DNA from: B2-G16 sp964528085
GTDB taxonomy: Bacteria > Bipolaricaulota > Bipolaricaulia > UBA7950 > UBA9294
Reading direction: 5' to 3'
Length of the DNA stretch: 23,274 nucleotides
NCBI GenBank assembly: GCA_964528085.1
Contig: CAZGRE010000022.1
Location: 1 to 23,274 of the forward strand
The position numbers and the translations under genes are program-made. This document shows, piece by piece, positions 15,256 through 22,904 of the stretch. The notes under the pieces were generated by a model. The model worked only from the letters and a program-made list of their open reading frames with translations, did no database searches and had not been told where the DNA came from. Positions within the stretch are counted from its first letter, which is position 1. Each line of letters opens with the position of its first letter.

Positions 15256-15917
15256 GGTATGAACCGGCCGAGACAGACCCCTCCCCCGCCCGTGCATCCA
15301 CCCGGCGATCCGGTATGGACCTGGACCGTATGGGTCAGGGAGCTCGAATCTCCGGAGTCGTCGGTCACGGTGAGCCGGACCGTGTATACCCCGAGGTCGA
15401 CGTAGGCGTGCGAGACCTGCGCACCGGCGATCGAGGTCCCGTCTCCGAAATCCCATGTGAACGAGACGATCGTCCCGTCCGGGTCGAACGAACCGGATCC
15501 ATCGAACGACACGGTCTCTCCCGGAAGCGGGGAATCGCTTGACATCCGGAAGCTCGCGATCGGCGGGTTGTTCAGGACGTGGACCGCTACGGATGCCTCC
15601 TCCCTCTGGCCGGAGTCGTCGGTGACGGTGAGGAGGGGCTCGTAGAGGCCCGGTCTCTCATAGATATGCTCGATGAACGGGGTATCGGTCGTCTCGCTTC
15701 CTCCGTCGCCGAAGTTCCAGGAGTAGGAGACGATCCCCCGATCGTCCGTCGAACCGGAACCGTTCAGAAAGACGGTCAACGGAGCCGTCCCGGTCGAAGG
15801 AGAGGCCGATACCGCCGCGCTCGGCGGCCGATCCCCGCTGAAAAGCCCGGAGAGCGGGGCACAGCCGCAGAGCCCCGCGAGCAGGATCATCGCAAAGAGC
15901 AGCCCTGTCTTCCGCAT
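15252..15917 (-). CDS. PKD-repeat lipoprotein (two PKD domains)
   Basis: ATG at 15917 is preferred to in-frame upstream starts (15932, 16001). It follows a GGGGGAG stretch and gives a compact lipoprotein signal (RKTGLLFAM ... LCGC, lipidated Cys about 19). The 221-aa product carries PKD domains at about 33-115 (WNFGDG at 67) and 118-202 (WDFGDG at 155). It ends in a Gly-rich tail with two cysteines (208 and 215). It is on the same strand as feoB, 114 bp downstream, and may be transcribed with it or alone. It is similar in size and design to the 211-aa PKD lipoprotein next to the Lon-like protease, including the terminal Cys pair. Confidence 0.83.
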   Translation of the reverse strand: MRKTGLLFAMILLAGLCGCAPLSGLFSGDRPPSAAVSASPSTGTAPLTVFLNGSGSTDDRGIVSYSWNFGDGGSETTDTPFIEHIYERPGLYEPLLTVTDDSGQREEASVAVHVLNNPPIASFRMSSDSPLPGETVSFDGSGSFDPDGTIVSFTWDFGDGTSIAGAQVSHAYVDLGVYTVRLTVTDDSGDSSSLTHTVQVHTGSPGGCTGGGGVCLGRFIP

Positions 15918-16031
15918 CGTCTCCCCCTTCATCCCTCTATTCTCTCCGGCAGGCATCTCAGCCTCCGTCCGATCGGGAGGGATCTCCGGGAAATCAGGCA
16001 CCTTATTTGAAGTGATGGTTGACCGGTTAGA

Positions 16032-17392
16032 TCAAAAGAGGGCGGCGATCCCCCGGGTGAGAAGCCCGGTGATCAGGGCGATCGACGTCGTCGCTGCGAG
16101 GATGAGGCCGGTCCTTCCCCACCCGAACTCCCGCTTCAACACGGCGATCGTCGCCACGCACGGGATGTAGAAGATCGTGAATACGGCGAAGGTCATCATC
16201 TGGCCGGGTGTGAGGGCCGAGGCGACCTGTGCCGTTCCGAGCGCCTGGAAGAGCATGATCAGGGCGAGCTCCTTCCTGAAGATCCCGAATATCAGCGGTA
16301 CGCCGAGTACAAGCGGGAGGCCGAGGCTCCACGTTATCGGGGAAACGGCGAGGTTCAGATAGCGGTTCAGGTGCGCGTACTCGAGGAGGCTGAGGAGGAG
16401 GCTACCCCCGATCAGGATCGGGAACGCGACGACGATGAACTCGCGGATCCTCAGCCAGACCTTCGCCCCCACCACCCGGACGGATGGGATCTTGTATGAA
16501 GGGATCTCGAGGATGAGCCCGGGGGTGACGCGCGGGAAGATTATCGTCATGATCTTCCCTGTTATCGCGATCACGAGGATGTTGATCAGATAAAGGAGGA
16601 ACGCGAGGTGAGGGCCGAGGAAGTAGCCGATCAGCCCGAAGATGATCGTGGAGCGGGCGACGCACGGGACCATGATGGTGATCATCGCGGTGATGAACCG
16701 ATCGCGCCTCGACTCGAGTATCCTCGTCGCCATCACCGCCGGGACGCTGCACCCGTACCCGAGGATGAACGGGATCACCGACTTTCCGTGCAGGCCGATC
16801 CGGTGCATCAGCCCGTCCGCCAGGTATCCGGCGCGGGGGAGGTAGCCGACGTCTTCGAGGACGGCGAGGCCGATCAGGAACGGGAGGAGGTAGGGGATCA
16901 CGATCCCGATCGCCCCTCCCACCCCTTGTATCATCCCGGAGGCGGCGGCGAACAGGATCGATCCCTCCGGTATGGCCCGAGCGAGGAGCTCGATCGAGCG
17001 GTCGAACAAGGAGATGATCGGCCCCTCCGCGAGGGATCCGACCTTGAACACGAAAAGGAACAGGAGATAGAGGATCGCGGCCATGGCGATGATCCCGAAG
17101 GCCCGATGCATCAGTACGGCGTCGATCCTCTCGCGCAGCCCGACGGTCGGCCTCCCGACCCTCGCCACCCGTTCGAAGATCTCCATCGCCTTTGCATGGC
17201 GCTCGGCGGAGAGTACCTCCTCCCCGCTCCGTCCGCGCTCCTTCTCAAGGGAGGCGGAGATGGAAGCGGCCCTCTCCACCAGTGGTCTGTCGGCCGATTC
17301 AAGGAAGTACGGATCCCCTTCGAGGAGCTTGACCGCGACGAGCCGCCGCCGATCCTCATCTATCGATGTCAGCCGGTCCTCGAGGGAGTCTA
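16032..17392 (-). CDS. feoB: Ferrous iron transporter FeoB, C-terminal membrane part (broken by assembly gap)
   Basis: The frame is open from the gap edge to the TGA at 16032-16034. After a hydrophilic linker (VAVKLLEGDPYFLE near the gap) come the FeoB membrane helices. The two gate-type segments have the expected signatures: GYGCSVPAVMATR with the conserved Cys of the first gate, and FGIFRKELAL near the second. YIPCVATIAVLKRE lies close to the C-terminus. This part forms the Fe(II) permease in the inner membrane. Any internal start, for example at 17279, is an artefact of the gap. The N-terminal GTPase part lies on the other side of the 100-N gap at 17493-18025. Confidence 0.92.
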
Positions 17393-17492
17393 NNNNNNNN
17401 NNNNNNNNNNNNNNNNNNNNNNNNNNNNNNNNNNNNNNNNNNNNNNNNNNNNNNNNNNNNNNNNNNNNNNNNNNNNNNNNNNNNNNNNNNNN
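17393..17492. other. Assembly gap of 100 N
   Basis: Exactly 100 undetermined bases, the conventional placeholder for a scaffold gap of unknown size. It falls between the GTPase domain and the linker/membrane domain of feoB. Frames on either side cannot be joined by counting across it. Confidence 0.97.
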
Positions 17493-18025
17493 CGGGGGAA
17501 GGGAGGGGGCGACCCTTTTCTCGCTGCGCGGACGACAGCCGATGCCGCCTCCTTCACCCCGACCCCATGGACGGCGATCGTCGGAACGACAGGGACGCCG
17601 AGCCGCTCGGAGAGGAGGGATGCATCGATCTTCACCCCCTTCCGTTGCGCCTCGTCGTACATGTTGAGGGCGATGACCATCGGTATGCGAAGCTCGAGGA
17701 GCTGCAACGTCAGCTCGAGGCTCCGCGAGAGGATCGATGCGTCGACGACGTTCAGGATCGCGTCGATCGGCTCGCCGAGGAGGAAGTCATGCGTGACCCC
17801 CTCTGCCTCATCCGATGCTGAGAGTGCGTAGCTCCCCGGAAGGTCGATCACCTCGATGTGGGCGCCGTCGATCAACGCCTCGCTCCGCTGGTATTCGACC
17901 GTCGTCCCCGGGAGGTTCGAGGTGTGCGCCTTGTAGCCGACGAGGTGGTTGAAGATCGTGCTCTTCCCGCAGTTCGGCTGACCGACGAGGGCGATCCGAA
18001 GGGTGTTCCGCTCAGTGCGTGGCGT
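17493..18025 (-). CDS. feoB: FeoB, N-terminal GTPase domain (start codon unresolved)
   Basis: Reading leftwards, the frame encodes LRIALVG then QPNCGKST (G1/P-loop), LPGTT (G2 region), DLPGSYAL (G3), ALNMYDEA (G4, NxxD) and AVHGVGV (near G5) before the gap. This is the FeoB G-protein domain that controls Fe(II) uptake. The start is a puzzle. From an in-frame stop inside fur down to the P-loop there is no ATG, GTG, TTG or CTG in this frame. A good GGAGGG lies inside the end of fur; five bases after it the in-frame codon is ACG (18025-18023), which I use as a provisional boundary. The first codon of certain FeoB sequence is at 18001. A non-standard start or a base missing in the assembly are both possible. 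It overlaps the fur stop. Confidence 0.85.
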
Positions 18026-18473
18026 CTTCGCCCTCCTTTTCCCGGTGAAGCGATTCGAGCTCGGCGAGGCATTCCTTGCAGTAGCCGATCGCCTCGAACC
18101 GCGTCTGATGGACCTCGAACCCCTCGCTCTTACCGAGGCTCTGCAGCCCGGTCGGCGCCGGAATCTCGATCACCCGCCCGCAGCGGGAACATATTAGGTG
18201 AACGTGGTCCCCGCGGCGGAGCTCGTAATGACGGTGCCCCTCCCCCAGCCCGATCGAGCGGACCAACCCGAGGTCGCGGAGGAGGTGGAGGGTCCGGTAG
18301 ACGGTGGCAATCCCGATGTGCGGGTTCTCCGAGCGGGCGATCCGGTAGATCTCAGCGGCGTCGAGATGCGCGTTTCCGTCGATGATCCGGAGGAGGAGCT
18401 CCCTCTCCGGGGTCAGCCGCTTCCCGGCCGCGGCGAGCCGCCTCGCTATCCCTTCCTTTGTCGATTCCGTCAT
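18012..18473 (-). CDS. fur: Fur-family metal-dependent repressor
   Basis: The 153-aa product has the Fur layout. A winged-helix DNA-binding domain spans about 1-80, with recognition helix GIATVYRTLHLL (54-65). The dimer/metal domain has the HRHYE segment (80-84), DHVHLIC with Cys95/Cys98 (CSRC), and a second pair Cys132/Cys135 (CKEC) that would bind structural zinc. It sits between feoA and feoB. Its ATG overlaps the feoA TGA by one base (TGATG), and AGGAGG lies six bases upstream. Fur would respond to Fe(II) and repress its own operon through the Fur box at 18724-18742, a negative feedback loop. PerR or Zur specificity cannot be strictly excluded, but operon and box favour iron. Confidence 0.92.
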   Translation of the reverse strand: MTESTKEGIARRLAAAGKRLTPERELLLRIIDGNAHLDAAEIYRIARSENPHIGIATVYRTLHLLRDLGLVRSIGLGEGHRHYELRRGDHVHLICSRCGRVIEIPAPTGLQSLGKSEGFEVHQTRFEAIGYCKECLAELESLHREKEGEDATH

Positions 18474-18706
18474 CAGCGGCCTCCTAGGGGTTCGATCAGG
18501 ATCCTCCGCGCCACTCCCCTGCCGAGGGCGAGGCGAGCCCCGTTGACCGTGATCAGAAGCGGCCCGCGGAAAGAACCCTGCGAGGCGAGGGAGACCGTAT
18601 CACCGGGATGGATCCCGATCTGCTGCAGTCGGCGTTGGAGCCCCCTCCCGCCGGTGATGGCGACGATCCTCGCCTGCTGTCCGAACCGGAGCTGGTCTAA
18701 GGTCAA
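18473..18706 (-). CDS. feoA: FeoA, SH3-like partner of FeoB
   Basis: TTG at 18706 is chosen as start because GGAGGGGG lies just upstream; an in-frame TTG at 18718 overlaps that site and has none of its own. The 77-aa protein has the FeoA pattern: LRFGQQARIVAITGG, then a helix RLQQIGIHPGD, then SH3 strands with RGPLLITVNG and a terminal LGRGVARRI. FeoA is a small cytosolic protein that assists FeoB. It is the first gene of feoA-fur-feoB; its stop overlaps the fur start by one base. The operon reads from a promoter covered by a Fur box. Confidence 0.9.
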   Translation of the reverse strand: MTLDQLRFGQQARIVAITGGRGLQRRLQQIGIHPGDTVSLASQGSFRGPLLITVNGARLALGRGVARRILIEPLGGR

Positions 18707-18723
18707 ATCCCCCTCCAAAAATC

Positions 18724-18742
18724 GATAACGATTATCATTTTC
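18724..18742 (-). promoter_or_regulatory. Fur box upstream of feoA-fur-feoB
   Basis: The minus-strand 19-mer GAAAATGATAATCGTTATC matches the classical Fur box GATAATGATAATCATTATC at 17 of 19 positions. It ends 17 bases before the feoA start. It sits at or just downstream of the predicted transcription start, where bound Fur would block transcription. It also lies upstream of the divergent DNA glycosylase gene. Confidence 0.88.
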
Positions 18743-18744
18743 AT

Positions 18745-18778
18745 AATGTTACCCGCCCTCACATCACGGTGCAATGAG
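18745..18778 (-). promoter_or_regulatory. Possible feoA promoter
   Basis: On the minus strand a TTGCAC (from the complement of TGCAATG near 18770) is followed after 17 bases by TAACAT (near 18746-18751). Both boxes are partial matches. The predicted start falls inside the Fur box, which fits iron repression. The element overlaps the 5' region of the divergent glycosylase gene. Confidence 0.35.
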
Positions 18779-18806
18779 AAGGCGGGTCGGCTATCCTCGG
18801 CGATCG

Positions 18807-19469
18807 ATGGAAAGGACGGATCTCATCGGACTCTATCACCGTCTTCTCGCCGCCTACGGCCCGCAGGGGTGGTGGCCGGCCGACGGACCGTTCGAGGTGA
18901 TCGTCGGTGCGATCCTGACGCAGGCTACGGCGTGGGAGAACGCGGCAAGGGCGATCGAGGACCTGAAGCGGGCGGGCCTCCTCGATCGGAAACGGTTGAT
19001 GAACGCCCCCATCGATCGGATCGCATCCCTCATCCGACCTGCCCTCTACTACAATCAGAAGGCGAAAAAGCTCAAGGCCTTCCTCGAATTCCTTGCTGAG
19101 CGCTACGGAGGGGACCTCGACCGCCTCCTCGCTGAGACGCTCTCCGATCTGCGGGACGGCCTCCTCTCTATCCCGGGGATCGGCCCGGAGACGGCCGACT
19201 CGATCATCCTCTACGCTGCGGGGAAGCCGAGCTTCGTCGTCGATTCTTATACAAAGAGGCTCCTCTCCCGGCTCGGGTCCATCGAACCTCGGGCCGGTTA
19301 CGAAGAGATCAGGGGTCTGTTCCTCGCTGCCCTCCCACCCGATCCCGATCTCTACGGGGAGTACCACGCCCTGATCGTCCGCCACGGGAAGGAGCACTGC
19401 CGCTCCGCCCCGATCTGCGCCGATTGTCCGATCGCTTCGATCTGCCCTCATCCGAAAGCCGGCCGATGA
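18807..19469 (+). CDS. Endonuclease III/MagIII-like HhH-GPD DNA glycosylase with 4Fe-4S cluster motif
   Basis: The 220-aa product has the HhH-GPD fold: a helical first half (FEVIVGAILTQATAWENA), hairpin SIPGIGPETAD (121-131), VVDSYTKR with the invariant Asp146, and a C-terminal C-x5-C-x2-C-x5-C cluster motif (Cys198, 204, 207, 213). Glu/Thr of GPETAD replaces the Lys-containing GRKTAN of true endonuclease III, so the lyase Lys is absent. This places it with the COG2231/MagIII-like group, whose characterised members excise alkylated bases such as 3-methyladenine. Neither in-frame ATG (18774, 18807) has a clear binding site. The later one is chosen because the domain begins there. It is divergent from the Fe-uptake operon, and its FeS cluster makes shared iron control conceivable. 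Confidence 0.85.
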   Translation: MERTDLIGLYHRLLAAYGPQGWWPADGPFEVIVGAILTQATAWENAARAIEDLKRAGLLDRKRLMNAPIDRIASLIRPALYYNQKAKKLKAFLEFLAERYGGDLDRLLAETLSDLRDGLLSIPGIGPETADSIILYAAGKPSFVVDSYTKRLLSRLGSIEPRAGYEEIRGLFLAALPPDPDLYGEYHALIVRHGKEHCRSAPICADCPIASICPHPKAGR

Positions 19470-19473
19470 TCGA

Positions 19474-20421
19474 TCAGCCGCTACTTACGGGGATCGGCTC
19501 CGACGTGGATCCGAGCTGGGCGACGATCACCCCTCCGATGGTGAGGAGGGTGCCGAGGGATTTCACCATCGTCACCCCGATCCCGAGGATCGTCGCCTCG
19601 GCGATCAGGGTGACGATCGGGACGAGGTTCGCCGCCACCGCGACCTGGGTCGCTGCGAGGTGGGTGAGGGCGTAGTGCATGGCGAAGAACGCCCCTGCCG
19701 AGCAGAGGACCCCGAGGAAGAGGATCTCGCCGGTCACCTTAAGGGTGAGCCCCGCTAGCCAGGAGAACCCGCTTGTTGCTGCGAGGGGACCGAATACGAA
19801 AAGGGAGAAGAAGAACTGATAAAACGTGAGCTGAAGAGGGGTTACGCGCCTTAAGACGTCCTTGACCAGGATCGTCCGGACGGCGGCGCAGAGGACGGCC
19901 CCGAGGACGAGGACGTCCCCGGCTAGGCTCGCCCCCTTCTCACCCCGGGATAGCCCGATCACGAGGACTATCCCGGCGTAGGCGATCACGACCCCGATCC
20001 CCCGCTTCAGCGTCGGCCGTTCCTTCCTTGTTGCAAACGCCATCAGGTAGACGGCGATCGGGATCGTCGCGATGATCAAGGAGACGTGGCTCGGTTGTGT
20101 CCAGGAGACCCCGTACGTTTCGAAGATGAAGTATCCGACCGGGCTGAGCGCGGCCAGCCCGGCGAGGACCGCTAGATCGCGCCCCGGAAGGCGGAGGGCG
20201 CGCCGCACCCCTGCGATCGGGAGAAGGATGATCGTGGCGATCGAGAAACGGGCGAATAGAAGCGGGAAGATCGGAATCGATGCGACGGCGTCCTTGATTG
20301 CGAGGAACGAAAACCCCCAGATTAGCATCGCCGAGACCAAGGCGCCGTACACCAAGAGAGATCCCTTCCGATTCACCGCCACCCCCAGACCAGGATTCAG
20401 TCGATTCTCCAGCCCGATCAT
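19474..20421 (-). CDS. EamA/DMT-family transporter
   Basis: The product of up to 315 aa has about ten membrane helices in two EamA halves. Helix one carries the family-typical LIWGFSFLAIKDA, and later segments include LSPVGYFIFETYGVSWTQPS and AVAANLVPIVTLIAEA. It clearly differs from the EamA protein at 14386-15255, so this is not a recent duplication. ATG at 20421 gives an unusual polar N-terminus and no binding site. A GTG at 20376, just before the first helix, is a credible alternative start and would give about 300 aa. The substrate is unknown. It diverges from mutS2, and its stop is 4 bp from that of the convergent glycosylase gene. Confidence 0.83.
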   Translation of the reverse strand: MIGLENRLNPGLGVAVNRKGSLLVYGALVSAMLIWGFSFLAIKDAVASIPIFPLLFARFSIATIILLPIAGVRRALRLPGRDLAVLAGLAALSPVGYFIFETYGVSWTQPSHVSLIIATIPIAVYLMAFATRKERPTLKRGIGVVIAYAGIVLVIGLSRGEKGASLAGDVLVLGAVLCAAVRTILVKDVLRRVTPLQLTFYQFFFSLFVFGPLAATSGFSWLAGLTLKVTGEILFLGVLCSAGAFFAMHYALTHLAATQVAVAANLVPIVTLIAEATILGIGVTMVKSLGTLLTIGGVIVAQLGSTSEPIPVSSG

Positions 20422-20485
20422 CGATCATGCAACCGGATGAGCGATGAGAGGCCGGTTCCGTGTATCATCCAAGGTGGGAGGAAGG

Positions 20486-22843
20486 ATGGGTATCGCCACT
20501 GGGAAGGCCCTTCGCGATCTTGAGTTCTCGAAGCTGAAGGAGATCGTCTCCTCCTACTGTTCATCCCCCCTCGGAAGAGAGGCGATCGACTCCCTCGTCC
20601 CGGTCTGCGACCGGGAGGGGATCGAGCGGGCCGCAGCCGAGGTCGAGGAAGCGATCTCTTTCCTTGAGGGAGGGAGGCGCTTCTCCCTCGGGGGTGCGGG
20701 CGACCTTGCTGTCCTGTTGGAGCGGGCGAAGGGGGGCGGATCCCTCTCCGGCGAGGATTTCCTCGCCGTCCTGCAGACGATGGAGGCGGTCCGGAGGATC
20801 CGCGGCCTCTTCCCGGCGGAGGTCTTCCCTTCCCTTTCCGGGTACGCCGGCCGGCTGACCGGAGGCGGGAAGGGGCTCGAGGAGCGGATCCGCAGCGTCA
20901 TCGATGAGCGCGGCCGGGTACGCGATGACGCATCGAAGCTCCTCTCCCAGCTCATAAAGAAGAAGAGGGTCATCGAGGGGCGTCTCGAGGCGAAGCTCCG
21001 CGCGCTGATCGATCGGAGCCCCGAGCTGATAAGCGAGCCGGTGATCACCCGCCGGGGTGGGAGGCTCGTCGTCCCGATCCGCTCCGGGGCCCTCGGCGCG
21101 ATGGATTTCATCGTCCACGATCGCTCCTCGACCGGTCAGACCCTGTACGCCGAGCCCTCGGCCCTCGTCGCCGAGAACAACATCCTCGCCGGGCTTGAGG
21201 GCGAGATCCGCGATGAGGTCCGAAGGATCCTTCGCGAGCTGACCGGGCTGTTCATCGCCAGCGAAGCGGCGCTCCTCCGCGATCGGGCGATCCTCGCCCA
21301 TCTCGACTCCCTGTTCGCCCGCGCAGCCTACGGAGCGGCGTATCGCTGCTCGTTCCCAAGGATCGGGGAGAGGATCCTCCTCTACGACGCCCGCCATCCC
21401 CTCCTCCCTCAGGAGAGGGTCGTCCCGATTTCGATCACCCTCGGCCGGCGAGCGAGGATGATGGTGATCACCGGCCCGAACACCGGAGGAAAGACGGTGA
21501 CCCTGAAGACGATCGGCCTTCTCGCGACGATGGTTCAGTCCGGGATACCGATCCCTGCGTCCCCTGACAGCGAGCTTCCGGTCTTCTCCCGGATCCGGAC
21601 CGACATCGGGGATGAGCAGTCGATTCAGCAGAACCTATCGACCTTTTCAGCGCATATGAAAAACATCGTGTCGATCCTCGCCGAGGCCGATTCGGACTCC
21701 CTTGTCCTCCTCGACGAGCTCGGGGCGGGGACCGATCCCCAAGAGGGGGCAGCGCTCGGGGTGGCGATAATAGAGGCCCTCCTCGAGAAGGGAGGGTTCG
21801 TCCTCGTCTCGACCCATCTTACCCCGCTCAAGTACCTCGCGTTCCGCCATCCGAGGATAAAGACGGCGTCGATGGGGTTCGACCCCGAGACCCTCTCCCC
21901 GACGTTCTCGCTGATCGAGGGGCTCCCCGGGAAGAGCAACGCGTTCGTCATCGCCCGCAGGCTCGGCCTCCCCGATGAGCTGATCGAGCGGGCGAAAGGA
22001 TTCCTCTCGACCGGGGAGGTCCGCGCCGAGGACGTGATCGAGGAGCTGCATCGCGAGAGGGAGGCCTTATCTTCCCATCGTCAGGTCGCGCGCCGCGAGG
22101 AGGAGGAGGCGCGCCGCCTCCGGGAGGAGTACGAGCGGAGGCTCGCCTCGTTCGAGGAGGAGCGCGAGGAGGCCCTGTCCGAGGGGCTCCGCCGGTTGGA
22201 GGGTTTCCTCCGCGACGGGCAGAAGAGGATCGAATCGATCCTCGCCGAGGCGAATGCGAAACCGGATCGGGATCGTCTCCGGCGTGATCTCCACGCCATC
22301 TACGATCTCCGTCGGCAGGCCGAGGAGCTTAGCAAGGAGAAGGCAGGTCCTGACCGTCCGTCACTCAAACCGGAGAACCTCGTCGAAGGGGAGGCGGTCC
22401 ATGTTCGGAGCGTCGGCGCCGACGGTAGGATCGTCCATCTCGATCCTAAGGGTAGGGTCACCGTCGATCTCGACGGTATCCGCCTCGTCACTGGCCCGAA
22501 CGACCTTTCGTCCCCGCGCGGCGGGGCTCGTACATCCGCTGCGAAGGGCGTCCGCCGTCCGCGGCGGCTCCCCCGGCCGGGGAGGGTCCCCCTCCAGCTG
22601 AACGTCCGTGGGATGACCGTCAGCGAGGCCCTCCGCGAGGTCGAAAGCTACCTCGATCGCCTCATCCGCGCCGACATCAGGAGCGCGAGCATCCTGCACG
22701 GGAAGGGTACCGGCGCGCTGCGCGACGCGATCCGCGCGTATCTTTCCTCCTGCTCGTTCATCCGCTCCTACGAGAGCCCCCCGCCGAACCTCGGCGGGGA
22801 GGGTGTGACCGTCTTTGAGATATCGGAAGGGAAGGACGATTGA
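20486..22843 (+). CDS. mutS2: MutS2, Smr-domain MutS homologue
   Basis: ATG at 20486 follows GGGAGGAAGG and gives 785 aa, the usual MutS2 length; an in-frame ATG at 20444 is less well placed. There is no mismatch-recognition N-domain, as expected. A helical core/clamp region (about 1-300) leads into the ABC ATPase: Walker A TGPNTGGKT (329-337), signature STFSAHM (386-391 region), Walker B LVLLDELGAGTDP (406-418) and H-loop STHLTPLK (442-449). A long charged coiled coil (about 510-620), a KOW-like beta segment (630-668) and the C-terminal Smr domain (702-785, HGKGTG at 738-743) follow. The Smr motif usually LDxRG reads LNVRG. MutS2 is linked to suppression of recombination and to rescue of collided ribosomes. 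Confidence 0.94.
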   Translation: MGIATGKALRDLEFSKLKEIVSSYCSSPLGREAIDSLVPVCDREGIERAAAEVEEAISFLEGGRRFSLGGAGDLAVLLERAKGGGSLSGEDFLAVLQTMEAVRRIRGLFPAEVFPSLSGYAGRLTGGGKGLEERIRSVIDERGRVRDDASKLLSQLIKKKRVIEGRLEAKLRALIDRSPELISEPVITRRGGRLVVPIRSGALGAMDFIVHDRSSTGQTLYAEPSALVAENNILAGLEGEIRDEVRRILRELTGLFIASEAALLRDRAILAHLDSLFARAAYGAAYRCSFPRIGERILLYDARHPLLPQERVVPISITLGRRARMMVITGPNTGGKTVTLKTIGLLATMVQSGIPIPASPDSELPVFSRIRTDIGDEQSIQQNLSTFSAHMKNIVSILAEADSDSLVLLDELGAGTDPQEGAALGVAIIEALLEKGGFVLVSTHLTPLKYLAFRHPRIKTASMGFDPETLSPTFSLIEGLPGKSNAFVIARRLGLPDELIERAKGFLSTGEVRAEDVIEELHREREALSSHRQVARREEEEARRLREEYERRLASFEEEREEALSEGLRRLEGFLRDGQKRIESILAEANAKPDRDRLRRDLHAIYDLRRQAEELSKEKAGPDRPSLKPENLVEGEAVHVRSVGADGRIVHLDPKGRVTVDLDGIRLVTGPNDLSSPRGGARTSAAKGVRRPRRLPRPGRVPLQLNVRGMTVSEALREVESYLDRLIRADIRSASILHGKGTGALRDAIRAYLSSCSFIRSYESPPPNLGGEGVTVFEISEGKDD

Positions 22844-22868
22844 AACCGCCCAGCCGGTCCGCTAACAT
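22840..22868 (+). promoter_or_regulatory. Promoter of spoVG
   Basis: TTGAAA (22840-22845) overlaps the mutS2 stop and is followed after 17 bases by TAACAT (22863-22868). The predicted start is near 22875, about 30 nt before the spoVG GTG. Confidence 0.5.
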
Positions 22869-22904
22869 CCTTTCTGAATAGCGCAACTGGGAGAGGTTCC
22901 GAGG

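Noticed and set aside
17279..17392. FeoB as two separate genes or a real truncation
   Set aside because: The break coincides exactly with a 100-N scaffold gap, and both flanks contain the expected adjoining parts of one FeoB.
16608..17831. A 407-codon plus-strand open frame running through the scaffold gap
   Set aside because: It is antisense to feoB and crosses undetermined bases. The translation is compositionally a shadow.
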